A stretch of 64,000 nt of DNA from Chitinophaga horti (GTDB lineage: Bacteria; Bacteroidota; Bacteroidia; Chitinophagales; Chitinophagaceae). The stretch covers positions 868,001-932,000 of the forward strand of contig NZ_CP107006.1 of assembly GCF_022867795.2 (NCBI RefSeq), given 5' to 3'. The translations under genes were made by a program, and so were the position numbers. Positions 36,817 to 44,904 of this stretch are shown here, piece by piece; positions within the stretch are counted from its first letter, which is position 1, and every line of letters begins with the position of its first letter. The notes beneath the pieces are model-generated. The model worked only from the letters and a program-made list of their open reading frames with translations. It made no database searches and was not told the DNA's origin.

Positions 36817-37434
36817 ATGCCAATATTACGTACGATACAAATAGATGAAGATACAAAGCTGGGGGTGTGGAAAATTAGTGAAAAAGAGGCCTTTTTCAGG
36901 AAGAAGGTAGCGATCGAACCCGAGGTACACCATCCGCATAAACGATTACAGCACTTCGCAGGCCGTTACCTGCTGCAGGAACTGTTTCCGGATTTTCCGG
37001 TAAATAACATCCGCGTAAGGGAAAGCCGCAAGCCTTATCTGCCCGATGATAGTTTTCACTTTTCTATTTCCCATTGCGATGATTACGCCGCGGCGATCGT
37101 GAGCCGCAAAGCGGGTGTTGGCATCGATATTGAACTGGCGCAACCCAAGATCGAAAAGGTATCGCACAAATTCCTGGGGCCGCAGGAGCTGGCTTTTATG
37201 GACCCGGGACAACCGCTGCTGCATAAGTCGGTGTGCTGGTCGGCCAAGGAAGCGGTGTTCAAGTGGTACGGCGAGGGTAAGGTCGATTTTCGCGAGCATA
37301 TGCAACTGCATCCGTTCCGCTTTATGCAAACGGGCATCATCGTCTGCGATTTTCTTAAACCGGATAAAAACGCACGCTTATATTTGCATTACCTCATGGA
37401 CGGCAATATGTGCCTGGCCTGGGTAGTGGAATGA
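36817..37434 (+). CDS. 4'-phosphopantetheinyl transferase superfamily protein
   Basis: A 205-residue enzyme from the ATG at 36817, which begins MPILRTIQIDEDTKLGVWKI; an in-frame ATG at 36805 adds four residues but sits closer to the promoter box. It moves the phosphopantetheine arm of CoA onto a Ser of carrier proteins. Family motifs are FHFSISHCDDYAAAI, GVGIDIELAQPKIEKV with the metal-binding Asp and Glu, and WSAKEAVFKWYGEG with the Glu-Lys pair. The Sfp-like arrangement suggests a holo-ACP or PKS/NRPS carrier substrate; the target is not known. Confidence 0.9.
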   Translation: MPILRTIQIDEDTKLGVWKISEKEAFFRKKVAIEPEVHHPHKRLQHFAGRYLLQELFPDFPVNNIRVRESRKPYLPDDSFHFSISHCDDYAAAIVSRKAGVGIDIELAQPKIEKVSHKFLGPQELAFMDPGQPLLHKSVCWSAKEAVFKWYGEGKVDFREHMQLHPFRFMQTGIIVCDFLKPDKNARLYLHYLMDGNMCLAWVVE

Positions 37435-37470
37435 TATATGTCATTGGATGACTGAAAAAAACTGTTCAAC

Positions 37471-37977
37471 TTGAGAGTATTCCTTTTAGGCTTCATGGGG
37501 GCCGGCAAAACATACTGGGGCAAACAACTGGCCGAACACCTGCAATTGCCATTTTATGACCTCGACGAGGTGATTGTAGAACGGGAGGGCATGTCTGTAA
37601 GTGATATATTTGCCGCCAAAGGTGAAGATGCTTTTCGCCAGATGGAAAAAGATGCGCTGCGGGAACTGGTGGCCGAACAGGACAAGTTCGTGATCTCCTG
37701 CGGCGGCGGTACGCCCTGCTTCCATGATAATATCACTTTCATGAACGAAAAGGGCACGACCATCTGGCTTAATCCGGCTGTAGAAACGATGGTGGAAAGG
37801 CTGAAGCGCAAACGCGGCAAACGCCCGTTACTGCAAGACCTGACGGATGAAGAGCTGCTGGCCTTCGTAGAGAAAAAACTAATGGCCCGCGCGCCGGTGT
37901 ACGAGCAGGCCAAGGTGGTAATTACAAGTGAAGATATCACGCTCGATACCTTTGATAAACATTTGAAAGATGCATAA
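37471..37977 (+). CDS. aroK: Shikimate kinase
   Basis: A 168-residue kinase that makes shikimate-3-phosphate in the chorismate pathway. The TTG at 37471 is the start that gives the normal N-terminus MRVFLLGFMGAGKTYWGKQL. Walker A is GFMGAGKT, the shikimate-binding part is FYDLDEVIVEREGMSVSDIF, followed by GEDAFRQMEKDALREL and SCGGGTPC, and the LID RLKRKRGKRPLL. All family landmarks are present. The stop overlaps the DUF423 gene start by 8 bases. Confidence 0.94.
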   Translation: MRVFLLGFMGAGKTYWGKQLAEHLQLPFYDLDEVIVEREGMSVSDIFAAKGEDAFRQMEKDALRELVAEQDKFVISCGGGTPCFHDNITFMNEKGTTIWLNPAVETMVERLKRKRGKRPLLQDLTDEELLAFVEKKLMARAPVYEQAKVVITSEDITLDTFDKHLKDA

Positions 37978-38356
37978 GAACTTTTTAGCCTGGAGCGCCA
38001 TATTAGGTGCGTTATCTGTGACCTTGGGCGCTTTCGGCGCACATAAACTGAAAGAACTGGTACCGCCCGAAACAGTAAGTACTTTCCAAACCGGTGTGAC
38101 TTACCAGTTTTACCATGCCTTTGCATTATTAGCAGTGGGCATCCTGTACGCCAATTATCCAGGGCCGTTAATGACCTGGGCTGGCCGGTGTTTCCTGTTG
38201 GGCATCCTGTTGTTCTCCGGCTCGCTGTACCTGCTTACGATCTTTAAGGCGACCGAAACCGTAGGACTGAACAAGTTTGGTATCATTACGCCTTTCGGCG
38301 GCCTGTTCTTCATTGCCGGTTGGATCTGCATGGCCCTGGCGTTCCTTAAAAAGTAA
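37970..38356 (+). CDS. DUF423 family membrane protein
   Basis: A 128-residue inner membrane protein with four predicted helices. The start WSAILGALSVTLGAFGAHKL and FQTGVTYQFYHAFALLAVG are diagnostic of DUF423 (E. coli YgdD). Function of the family is unknown. It overlaps aroK and is followed closely by the alpha/beta hydrolase gene (start 8 bases after its stop). Confidence 0.92.
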   Translation: MHKNFLAWSAILGALSVTLGAFGAHKLKELVPPETVSTFQTGVTYQFYHAFALLAVGILYANYPGPLMTWAGRCFLLGILLFSGSLYLLTIFKATETVGLNKFGIITPFGGLFFIAGWICMALAFLKK

Positions 38357-38363
38357 TTGTTCT

Positions 38364-39773
38364 ATGCGTTTAACCCGCTTCGTTCTGATACTGGCCGCCC
38401 TCCTGGGTAGCATTTCCGTAAATGCACAGCAGCGTAATATTGCAGGCGATTGGTATGGCGTGTTCATGAAAGCGCGCGCCGTGCTCACGCTTACCGATAA
38501 TAACGGCACGCTGCAAGGTGTGTTTAAGTCGCCCGACCAAACGCAACGCGAATTTCCGATGGATGTGTTGCGGCAGAACGGCGATACGCTGGAGTTTGAA
38601 ATACGCTCACTTGCCCTGCGTTATAAAGGTTTATGGCTGGATTCTGCTGCCATATACAAAGGGCATTTTTCGCAGGCGGGGCAACAATTTCAGCTGGACT
38701 TTTCCCGCAACAAGCTGGAAAAAGCGGTGGTGAACTTTCCGCAGGAACCTAAGCCGCCTTTCGATTACGAAGTGGAAAACATTACGTTCAACAATACAAA
38801 AGATAATGTAACCCTGGCCGGCACCTTTACCCGCCCGCGCGGCACCGGTAAGGTTCCCGCCGTGTTGCTCATTACCGGGTCGGGCGCACAGGACCGTAAC
38901 GAGGAGCTGTTTGGTCACAAACCTTTTTGGGTGATCGCCGATTATTTTACACGTAACGGCATTGCTGTTTTACGCTACGACGATCGCGGTTTCGGTAAGT
39001 CTACCGGCAACTACGGCAAAGCAGATGTAAACGATTTTGCCCGTGATGCAGCGGCTGGTGTAGCCTGGCTGCAACAGCGCGCGGATGTAGATGCCGCAAA
39101 GGTCGGCGTACTCGGACATAGTGAAGGTGGCATGGTGGTACAAATGCTGGCGGCAAACGATAAGTCGATCGGTTTTATCGTGTCGATGGCAGGGCCGGGC
39201 TTGAACGGTGTTGACATGGCGCGGCTGCAAAATGCGGCGGTCAATCGCTCCGGCGGTATGCCCGATAGCGTGATCAAAGTAATAACTGCGGAAAATACAC
39301 GTTTATTGCGCATGCTGGCCGCTGAAAAGAACATAGATACATTACGCCGCAAACTCGTACCGCTCGTAAACAACCTGTACGATGCAATGCCCGAATTATA
39401 CCGCAAGGGACTGCAAAAGCCGGCGTTCACGTTCCAGACGATCACCAGCACTACTTCGCCCGCCATGTTGTCGATCGTGCGTTTTGATCCGGCTTTGTAC
39501 ATGCCGAAAATCAAATGCCCGGTGCTGGCAATTAACGGGGAAAAAGACATACAGGTATCGGCTAAAGAAAATATCGAAGGCTGGAGCAGCGGTTTAAAAA
39601 AGGCCGGCAACAAAGATGTTACGGTGCATATATTCCCCGGACTGAACCACCTTTTCCAGCAGTGTAAAACCTGCGATGTACAGGAGTATGCCATGCTGGA
39701 ACAAACCATATCGCCTGAGGTGCTGGAGATGATGACGAAGTGGATACAACAACGTACCGGGCCGCAGAAATAA
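38364..39773 (+). CDS. Secreted alpha/beta hydrolase
   Basis: From the ATG at 38364 the product is 469 residues beginning with signal peptide MRLTRFVLILAALLGSISVNAQ; the longer frame from 38277 lies over DUF423. Residues 25-135 form a small beta domain of the type often found before these hydrolases (DWYGVFMKARAVLTLTDNNG). The hydrolase domain follows: VLLITGSGAQDRNEELFGHK, RYDDRGFGKSTGNYG, GHSEGGMVV with the nucleophile Ser, and a late PGLNHLFQ with the His. Substrate is unknown; relatives include esterases and peptidases of the S9-like fold. Confidence 0.88.
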   Translation: MRLTRFVLILAALLGSISVNAQQRNIAGDWYGVFMKARAVLTLTDNNGTLQGVFKSPDQTQREFPMDVLRQNGDTLEFEIRSLALRYKGLWLDSAAIYKGHFSQAGQQFQLDFSRNKLEKAVVNFPQEPKPPFDYEVENITFNNTKDNVTLAGTFTRPRGTGKVPAVLLITGSGAQDRNEELFGHKPFWVIADYFTRNGIAVLRYDDRGFGKSTGNYGKADVNDFARDAAAGVAWLQQRADVDAAKVGVLGHSEGGMVVQMLAANDKSIGFIVSMAGPGLNGVDMARLQNAAVNRSGGMPDSVIKVITAENTRLLRMLAAEKNIDTLRRKLVPLVNNLYDAMPELYRKGLQKPAFTFQTITSTTSPAMLSIVRFDPALYMPKIKCPVLAINGEKDIQVSAKENIEGWSSGLKKAGNKDVTVHIFPGLNHLFQQCKTCDVQEYAMLEQTISPEVLEMMTKWIQQRTGPQK

Positions 39774-39798
39774 AAAAGGCCGTATGCCCGGCAATAGT

Positions 39799-39806
39799 TA
39801 ATTTTG
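39799..39806 (+). promoter_or_regulatory. -7 box TAATTTTG upstream of ftsK
   Basis: TAATTTTG ends ten bases before the ATG at 39817, which implies a very short leader. No clear -33 element; readthrough from the hydrolase gene is also possible. Confidence 0.35.
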
Positions 39807-39816
39807 GTACCATATT

Positions 39817-42447
39817 ATGGCAGGAAACAAACTGAAAACCGAAAAGAAAAAAGCGGAAAGCAAGAAACCGCAAGCCAAGCCAGACCCCGATGTGCTGAAG
39901 CCGGACAAAGAACCGGAAGTGAAAGTAAAGGAACTGGTAAAGGACGAACGCACCCATAAAGTACTGGGTGTTTCGATGCTGCTGTTATCGCTCTACTGTT
40001 TTATCGCGTTCACCTCTTACCTTTTTTCCTGGGAAGAAGACCAGGACAAAGTATTCCGCTACTCTGCCCGTATTCTTTTTAGTGATGATGTGGAAGTGGA
40101 TAACCTGCTGGGCCGCCTGGGCGCCTTCGTTTCCCACTGGTTTTTCTACAAAGGATTCGGCCTCGCATCTTACCTGTTCTGCTATTTCTTTTTCATTTTA
40201 GGGGTAAACTATATCGTTGGCCGCCGCGTATTCCGCATCTGGCGCAACGTAAAATATATCCTGTTCGGGTTGATATTTATCTCCACTGCTTTTGCATTCA
40301 TTTCCGGCAAGTCCGCCTTCCCATGGGGCGGCGCGGTGGGTACCGCGATTACGAAATGGACAAGCGGCTTTGTGGGTAAAGCGGGCATGGGCCTGTTATT
40401 ACTGGTAACCGGCTTAAGCTGGTTGATCTGGAAATTCAACATCGACTTCAAACTGCCGGAAAAGAAACAGCCTGCCATTAAACCGGTGAAAGCCGATGAA
40501 GGCGGCCCTGTTTTACATATTGACGAAGAAGTGGAGCCCAAAGAAGATACGGCACCTTTCCGACCTAACGGCCTCAAACACGAAAGCGGCGTTACGGTAA
40601 TACAACCCGCATCCGAAGAAGACTTCGACCCGGGATTACAGCTGGTGGAGAGAGAAGAACCTTCCATTCCGGCCAGTCACATCACCTACATTCCGCCGAT
40701 AGCACCACCATTGCCCGAAGAATCGTTGCTGGAGCTGGTGGAGGAAGAGGACGAGCCACCTTTCGATATGACGGAAGTTACCAAACCTGCTGAACTGGAA
40801 ATTCCGGAACAACCTGTGGCCCGTCGCGGTAAAACGCCCACGGAGGTAACATTCGAGATCAAACCGCCGGTAGAAGAAACCGTGGCAGAAGACGAAGACG
40901 TTCACCAGGGGCCACTGCCCGTTCGCGAACACGTTACCGCAGACCCTTACGAGCCCACGCTCGACCTGCGCGACTATCAATACCCTGCGCTCGAAATGCT
41001 TGAAAACCACGGTTCCGATAAAATCGTGCAGGATGCCAGCGAACTGGAAAAAAACAAGAACCAGATCATCGATACGCTCAAAAACTACGACATACAAATC
41101 CAGAAGATCAGCGCTACTGTTGGTCCGACCGTTACCTTGTACGAAATCGTACCTGCCGCCGGTGTGCGCATCTCCCGAATCAAAAACCTGGAAGATGATA
41201 TCGCGCTGAGTTTGTCCGCCCTGGGTATCCGTATTATCGCGCCCATTCCGGGTAAAGGTACCATTGGTATCGAGGTGCCGAACGTGAAGAAAAGCATCGT
41301 ATCGCTGCGTAATATGCTCGCTTCGGAAAAGTTCATGAACAGCAACATGGACCTGCCCGTGGCGATCGGTAAAAAGATCGATAACGAGAACTTTATTGCC
41401 GACCTGGCCAAAATGCCACACCTGTTGATGGCGGGTGCCACCGGCCAGGGTAAGTCTGTGGGTATCAACACGCTCCTGGTGTCGCTATTGTATAAAAAAC
41501 ACCCGTCGCAGCTGAAGTTTGTGTTAGTCGATCCCAAGAAAGTGGAGCTGTCGCTGTACAAACTGATCGAGAAACACTTCCTGGCCAAACTGCCAGGGGA
41601 GGAGGATGCGATCATCACCGATACAAAGAAAGTAATTCATACCCTCAACGCCCTCTGTATTGAGATGGATGTGCGTTACGACCTGTTAAAAGAGGCCGCC
41701 ACCCGTAACATCCGCGAGTACAACGCAAAATTCACTGCCCGTAAGCTTAACCCGCTGAAGGGGCACCGCTTCCTGCCGTTTATCGTGCTGGTAGTGGATG
41801 AGTTTGCGGACCTCATCATGACTGCCGGTAAGGAGGTGGAAATGCCGATCGCCCGTTTGGCCCAGCTGGCCCGTGCCGTAGGTATTCACCTCATCATTGC
41901 CACGCAGCGCCCGTCCGTAAACATCATCACCGGTACCATCAAAGCCAACTTCCCGGCCCGTATAGCGTTTAAGGTATCGTCCAAAGTGGATAGCCGCACC
42001 ATCCTGGATATTGGCGGTGCCGAGCAGCTGATTGGTCAGGGTGACATGTTGATCAGCTACAATGGGGAATTAGTGCGCCTGCAGTGTGCTTTCGTTGACA
42101 CGCCCGAAGTAGAGAAGGTAGCCGAATTTATCGGCGAACAGCGGGGTTACCCGGAAGCCTTCCTACTGCCTGAATACGTAGACGAGAAGGAGATGGACGG
42201 CAAAGACTTCAGCCTGGCCGACCGCGATCCGCTCTTTGAAGAGGCGGCCCGCGTAATCGTGCAAAATCAGCAGGGATCTACATCTTTACTGCAGAGACGC
42301 ATGAAACTGGGTTATAATCGCGCCGGCAGGCTTATGGACCAGCTGGAATCCGCTGGTATCGTGGGTCCGAACCTGGGTAGCAAGGCCAGGGAGGTAAATG
42401 TCAAAACCGAGGCCGATCTCGAGGAAATTCTTAATGATTTGTTATAA
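39817..42447 (+). CDS. ftsK: DNA translocase FtsK/SpoIIIE
   Basis: An 876-residue septal DNA pump that moves chromosomes through the closing septum and activates XerCD. The N-terminus is Lys-rich (residues 1-45), then four membrane helices (about 50-225). An acidic Pro/Glu-rich linker (about 230-390) is followed by the RecA-like motor: alpha domain from YQYPALEML, Walker A GATGQGKS at 540-547, VLVDPKKVELSLY, Walker B IVLVVDEFADLIM, and IIATQRPSVNIITGTIKANF. The C-terminal gamma winged helix (about 800-876) has STSLLQRRMKLGYNRAGRLM, the part that reads KOPS-type sequences. LolA follows, a frequent Bacteroidota arrangement. Confidence 0.95.
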   Translation: MAGNKLKTEKKKAESKKPQAKPDPDVLKPDKEPEVKVKELVKDERTHKVLGVSMLLLSLYCFIAFTSYLFSWEEDQDKVFRYSARILFSDDVEVDNLLGRLGAFVSHWFFYKGFGLASYLFCYFFFILGVNYIVGRRVFRIWRNVKYILFGLIFISTAFAFISGKSAFPWGGAVGTAITKWTSGFVGKAGMGLLLLVTGLSWLIWKFNIDFKLPEKKQPAIKPVKADEGGPVLHIDEEVEPKEDTAPFRPNGLKHESGVTVIQPASEEDFDPGLQLVEREEPSIPASHITYIPPIAPPLPEESLLELVEEEDEPPFDMTEVTKPAELEIPEQPVARRGKTPTEVTFEIKPPVEETVAEDEDVHQGPLPVREHVTADPYEPTLDLRDYQYPALEMLENHGSDKIVQDASELEKNKNQIIDTLKNYDIQIQKISATVGPTVTLYEIVPAAGVRISRIKNLEDDIALSLSALGIRIIAPIPGKGTIGIEVPNVKKSIVSLRNMLASEKFMNSNMDLPVAIGKKIDNENFIADLAKMPHLLMAGATGQGKSVGINTLLVSLLYKKHPSQLKFVLVDPKKVELSLYKLIEKHFLAKLPGEEDAIITDTKKVIHTLNALCIEMDVRYDLLKEAATRNIREYNAKFTARKLNPLKGHRFLPFIVLVVDEFADLIMTAGKEVEMPIARLAQLARAVGIHLIIATQRPSVNIITGTIKANFPARIAFKVSSKVDSRTILDIGGAEQLIGQGDMLISYNGELVRLQCAFVDTPEVEKVAEFIGEQRGYPEAFLLPEYVDEKEMDGKDFSLADRDPLFEEAARVIVQNQQGSTSLLQRRMKLGYNRAGRLMDQLESAGIVGPNLGSKAREVNVKTEADLEEILNDLL

Positions 42448-42574
42448 TTCTTCCGATTATTGCCCGGCATTTCCACTTTTGCCCGGAAATGCGAATTTTG
42501 CATTTCATTAAAGTTATCAGGCATAACATTTGTCTTATACCGTGAAAAAACCAATAACTGTTATAAAACTTAAG

Positions 42575-43228
42575 ATGATGAAGAAAACGATACTTATAGG
42601 CGCCCTGTTGTGTGGACTGGTATCTGTCAGCTCAGCACAATCGAACGATCCTAAAGCCAAAGCGGTACTGGACGGCGTGAGCAAAAAATTTAAATCACTC
42701 ACTTCCGTAGTGGCCAACTTCATCCTCAAAATCGAAGGGGCTAACAACAAAGTGTCTGATACCAAGAAAGGTACGGTATTCCTGAAAGGCGCCAAGTACA
42801 AAGTAGCCCTCGACGGACAGGAAATTATCAGCGATAATAAAACCTCCTGGACATACACCAAAGACGTAAACGAGGTTACCATCAATAACGTAGACCAGAG
42901 CGCAGGTACCATGACGCCGGCCAAACTGTTCACCAACTTCTACGATAAAGATTACCTGTATCGTATGGATGCGGAAACCACCGAGAAAGGTAAAGTGCTG
43001 CAGAACATTGAGCTGACGCCTACCGACAAGTCTAAGTCCATGTTTAAAGTACTGGTATCCATCGATAAAAAGAGCCAGACCATTGCAAGGATGAAGATGT
43101 TTGAAAAGAACGGTAACAAAGTAACTTACGAGATCACCAACTTTACGCCGAATGCAAGTGTAAACGAAGCTACGTTTACTTTCGACAGCAAAAAATATCC
43201 AGGCGTAGAAGTAGTGGACCTCCGCTAA
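42575..43228 (+). CDS. lolA: LolA-like outer membrane lipoprotein carrier protein
   Basis: A 217-residue periplasmic protein from the ATG at 42575, which starts MMKKTILIGALLCGLVSVSSA, a Sec signal peptide; a longer frame from 42530 (TTG) is unlikely. The LolA/LppX fold shows as KAKAVLDGVSKKFKSLTSVV, FILKIEGANNKVSDTKKGTV, FLKGAKYKVALDGQEIISDN and TSWTYTKDVNEV. It carries lipoproteins from the inner to the outer membrane. Bacteroidota LolA has no adjacent LolCDE here. It lies directly after ftsK with a 127-base gap and ends at a strong terminator. Confidence 0.88.
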   Translation: MMKKTILIGALLCGLVSVSSAQSNDPKAKAVLDGVSKKFKSLTSVVANFILKIEGANNKVSDTKKGTVFLKGAKYKVALDGQEIISDNKTSWTYTKDVNEVTINNVDQSAGTMTPAKLFTNFYDKDYLYRMDAETTEKGKVLQNIELTPTDKSKSMFKVLVSIDKKSQTIARMKMFEKNGNKVTYEITNFTPNASVNEATFTFDSKKYPGVEVVDLR

Positions 43229-43259
43229 TAACGAGCTTTCACATCCATATAAATAGAAC

Positions 43260-43301
43260 AAAGCCCATCGGTCTTATATCTTTAGACTGATGGGCTTTTT
43301 C
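43260..43301 (+). terminator. Terminator after lolA
   Basis: AAGCCCATCGGTCT pairs with AGACTGATGGGCTT with one mismatch, loop of about nine bases, followed by TTTTT. Confidence 0.85.
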
Positions 43302-43362
43302 GTGGCTTTAGGCCTCGTTTCCTACAATGGAAAGCGATGCATAGAACTTCCACATTTTTCAC

Positions 43363-43370
43363 TACCTTTG
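43363..43370 (+). promoter_or_regulatory. -7 box TACCTTTG of lpdA
   Basis: TACCTTTG fits TAnnTTTG and ends 27 bases before the ATG at 43398; no -33 TTG at the expected spacing. It argues for the short form of lpdA. Confidence 0.5.
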
Positions 43371-43397
43371 GCAAGTTTAATTTTAAAATCCAACAAT

Positions 43398-44804
43398 ATG
43401 GCATACGACGTAATCGTAATTGGAAGTGGCCCTGGCGGCTATGTGGCCGCTATCCGTGCTTCTCAGCTGGGATTCAAGACAGCTGTGGTGGAGAGGGAGA
43501 ACCTGGGAGGTATTTGTTTGAACTGGGGTTGTATTCCCACTAAAGCGTTGTTAAAGTCTGCACAGGTATTTGAATATATCCAGCACGCGAAAGATTACGG
43601 TATTACCGTGAGCAGTGCTGAAACTGATTTTGCTGCCGTTGTTAAACGCAGCCGCGGTTCTGCCGACAAAATGAGCAAAGGCGTGCAGTTCCTGATGAAA
43701 AAGAACAAAATCGATGTATTGTTAGGCAATGGTAAGCTGAAAAGCAAAAACCAGGTAGAAGTAACCGATAAAGACGGTAAAGCTACTGTACACGATGCAA
43801 AATATATTATCCTGGCTACCGGCGGCCGCGCCCGCGAACTGCCTAACCTGAAAATGGACGGCAAAAAGGTAATCGGTTACCGCGAAGCCATGGTACTGCC
43901 TGAGCAGCCTAAATCTATGATCGTTGTTGGTTCCGGCGCTATCGGCGTTGAGTTTGCCTACTTCTATCACAGCATCGGCACCAAGGTGACTATCGTTGAG
44001 TTTATGCCGCGCATCGTGCCGGTAGAGGATGAAGACATCTCTAAAGAACTGGAGAAAATCTACAAGAAGAAAGGTATCGACATCATGACCAATGCTTCTG
44101 TTGAAGCAGTGGATACCAGCGGTGCTGGCGTGAAAGCGAAAGTAAAAACCCAGACCGGCGAAATCACCCTGGAAGCAGATGTGGTACTGAGCGCTGTGGG
44201 CGTTACCGCTAACATCGAAAACATCGGCCTCGAAACAGTAGGTGTTAAAACCGACAAAGGCAGGGTAACGGTTGATAAATACTACGCGACTAACGTTAAT
44301 GGCGTTTACGCGATCGGTGATATCGTTCCTGGCCAGGCATTGGCACACGTTGCGATGAAAGAAGGTATTGTTTGCGTGGAAGCTATCGCTTACAACGAGA
44401 AAAAATACCATCACAAACCTGAGCCGGTTGATTATAACAACATCCCTGGCTGTACTTACTGCTCTCCTGAAATCGCTTCCGTAGGTTATACCGAGAAAGC
44501 GGCTAAAGAAGCAGGGTACGAAGTAAAAGTGGGTAAATTCCCCTTCACTGCTTCTGGTAAAGCTACCGCTGCAGGCGCAACCGAAGGCTTCGTAAAAGTA
44601 GTGTTCGATGCGAAATACGGTGAGTGGTTAGGTACTCATATGATCGGTGCTAACGTAACCGAGATCATCGCGCAAACCGTAACTGCCCGTAAGCTGGAAA
44701 CAACTTACATTGAGGCTTTGGACGCTATGATGCCGCACCCGACCATGAGCGAGTCCGTAAAAGATGCGATCGAAGTAGCTTACGGCGAAGCGATCCACCT
44801 GTAA
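43398..44804 (+). CDS. lpdA: Dihydrolipoyl dehydrogenase (E3)
   Basis: A 468-residue flavoprotein that reoxidises the lipoyl groups of 2-oxoacid dehydrogenase complexes. The ATG at 43398 gives MAYDVIVIGSGPGGYVAAIRA with the FAD-binding GxGxxG; the frame from 43290 is not used, as a promoter box lies inside it. The redox disulfide is in GGICLNWGCIPTKALL. The NAD-binding GSGAIGVEFAYFY and the C-terminal His-Glu pair in ALDAMMPHPTMSES are present. It is a single-gene unit ending at a terminator, with no E1 or E2 gene next to it. Confidence 0.96.
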   Translation: MAYDVIVIGSGPGGYVAAIRASQLGFKTAVVERENLGGICLNWGCIPTKALLKSAQVFEYIQHAKDYGITVSSAETDFAAVVKRSRGSADKMSKGVQFLMKKNKIDVLLGNGKLKSKNQVEVTDKDGKATVHDAKYIILATGGRARELPNLKMDGKKVIGYREAMVLPEQPKSMIVVGSGAIGVEFAYFYHSIGTKVTIVEFMPRIVPVEDEDISKELEKIYKKKGIDIMTNASVEAVDTSGAGVKAKVKTQTGEITLEADVVLSAVGVTANIENIGLETVGVKTDKGRVTVDKYYATNVNGVYAIGDIVPGQALAHVAMKEGIVCVEAIAYNEKKYHHKPEPVDYNNIPGCTYCSPEIASVGYTEKAAKEAGYEVKVGKFPFTASGKATAAGATEGFVKVVFDAKYGEWLGTHMIGANVTEIIAQTVTARKLETTYIEALDAMMPHPTMSESVKDAIEVAYGEAIHL

Positions 44805-44828
44805 GAAAATACAAAGCAGTTTATAGTA

Positions 44829-44868
44829 ACAGCCCGGCAGCGAAGTGTTGCCGGGCTGTTCTTTTTTT
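44829..44868 (+). terminator. Terminator after lpdA
   Basis: ACAGCCCGGCA (44829-44839) pairs with TGCCGGGCTGT (44849-44859), followed by TCTTTTTTT. Confidence 0.9.
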
Positions 44869-44904
44869 GATTAAATTGCTCTTTTTACACCAAACAACAC
44901 ACGT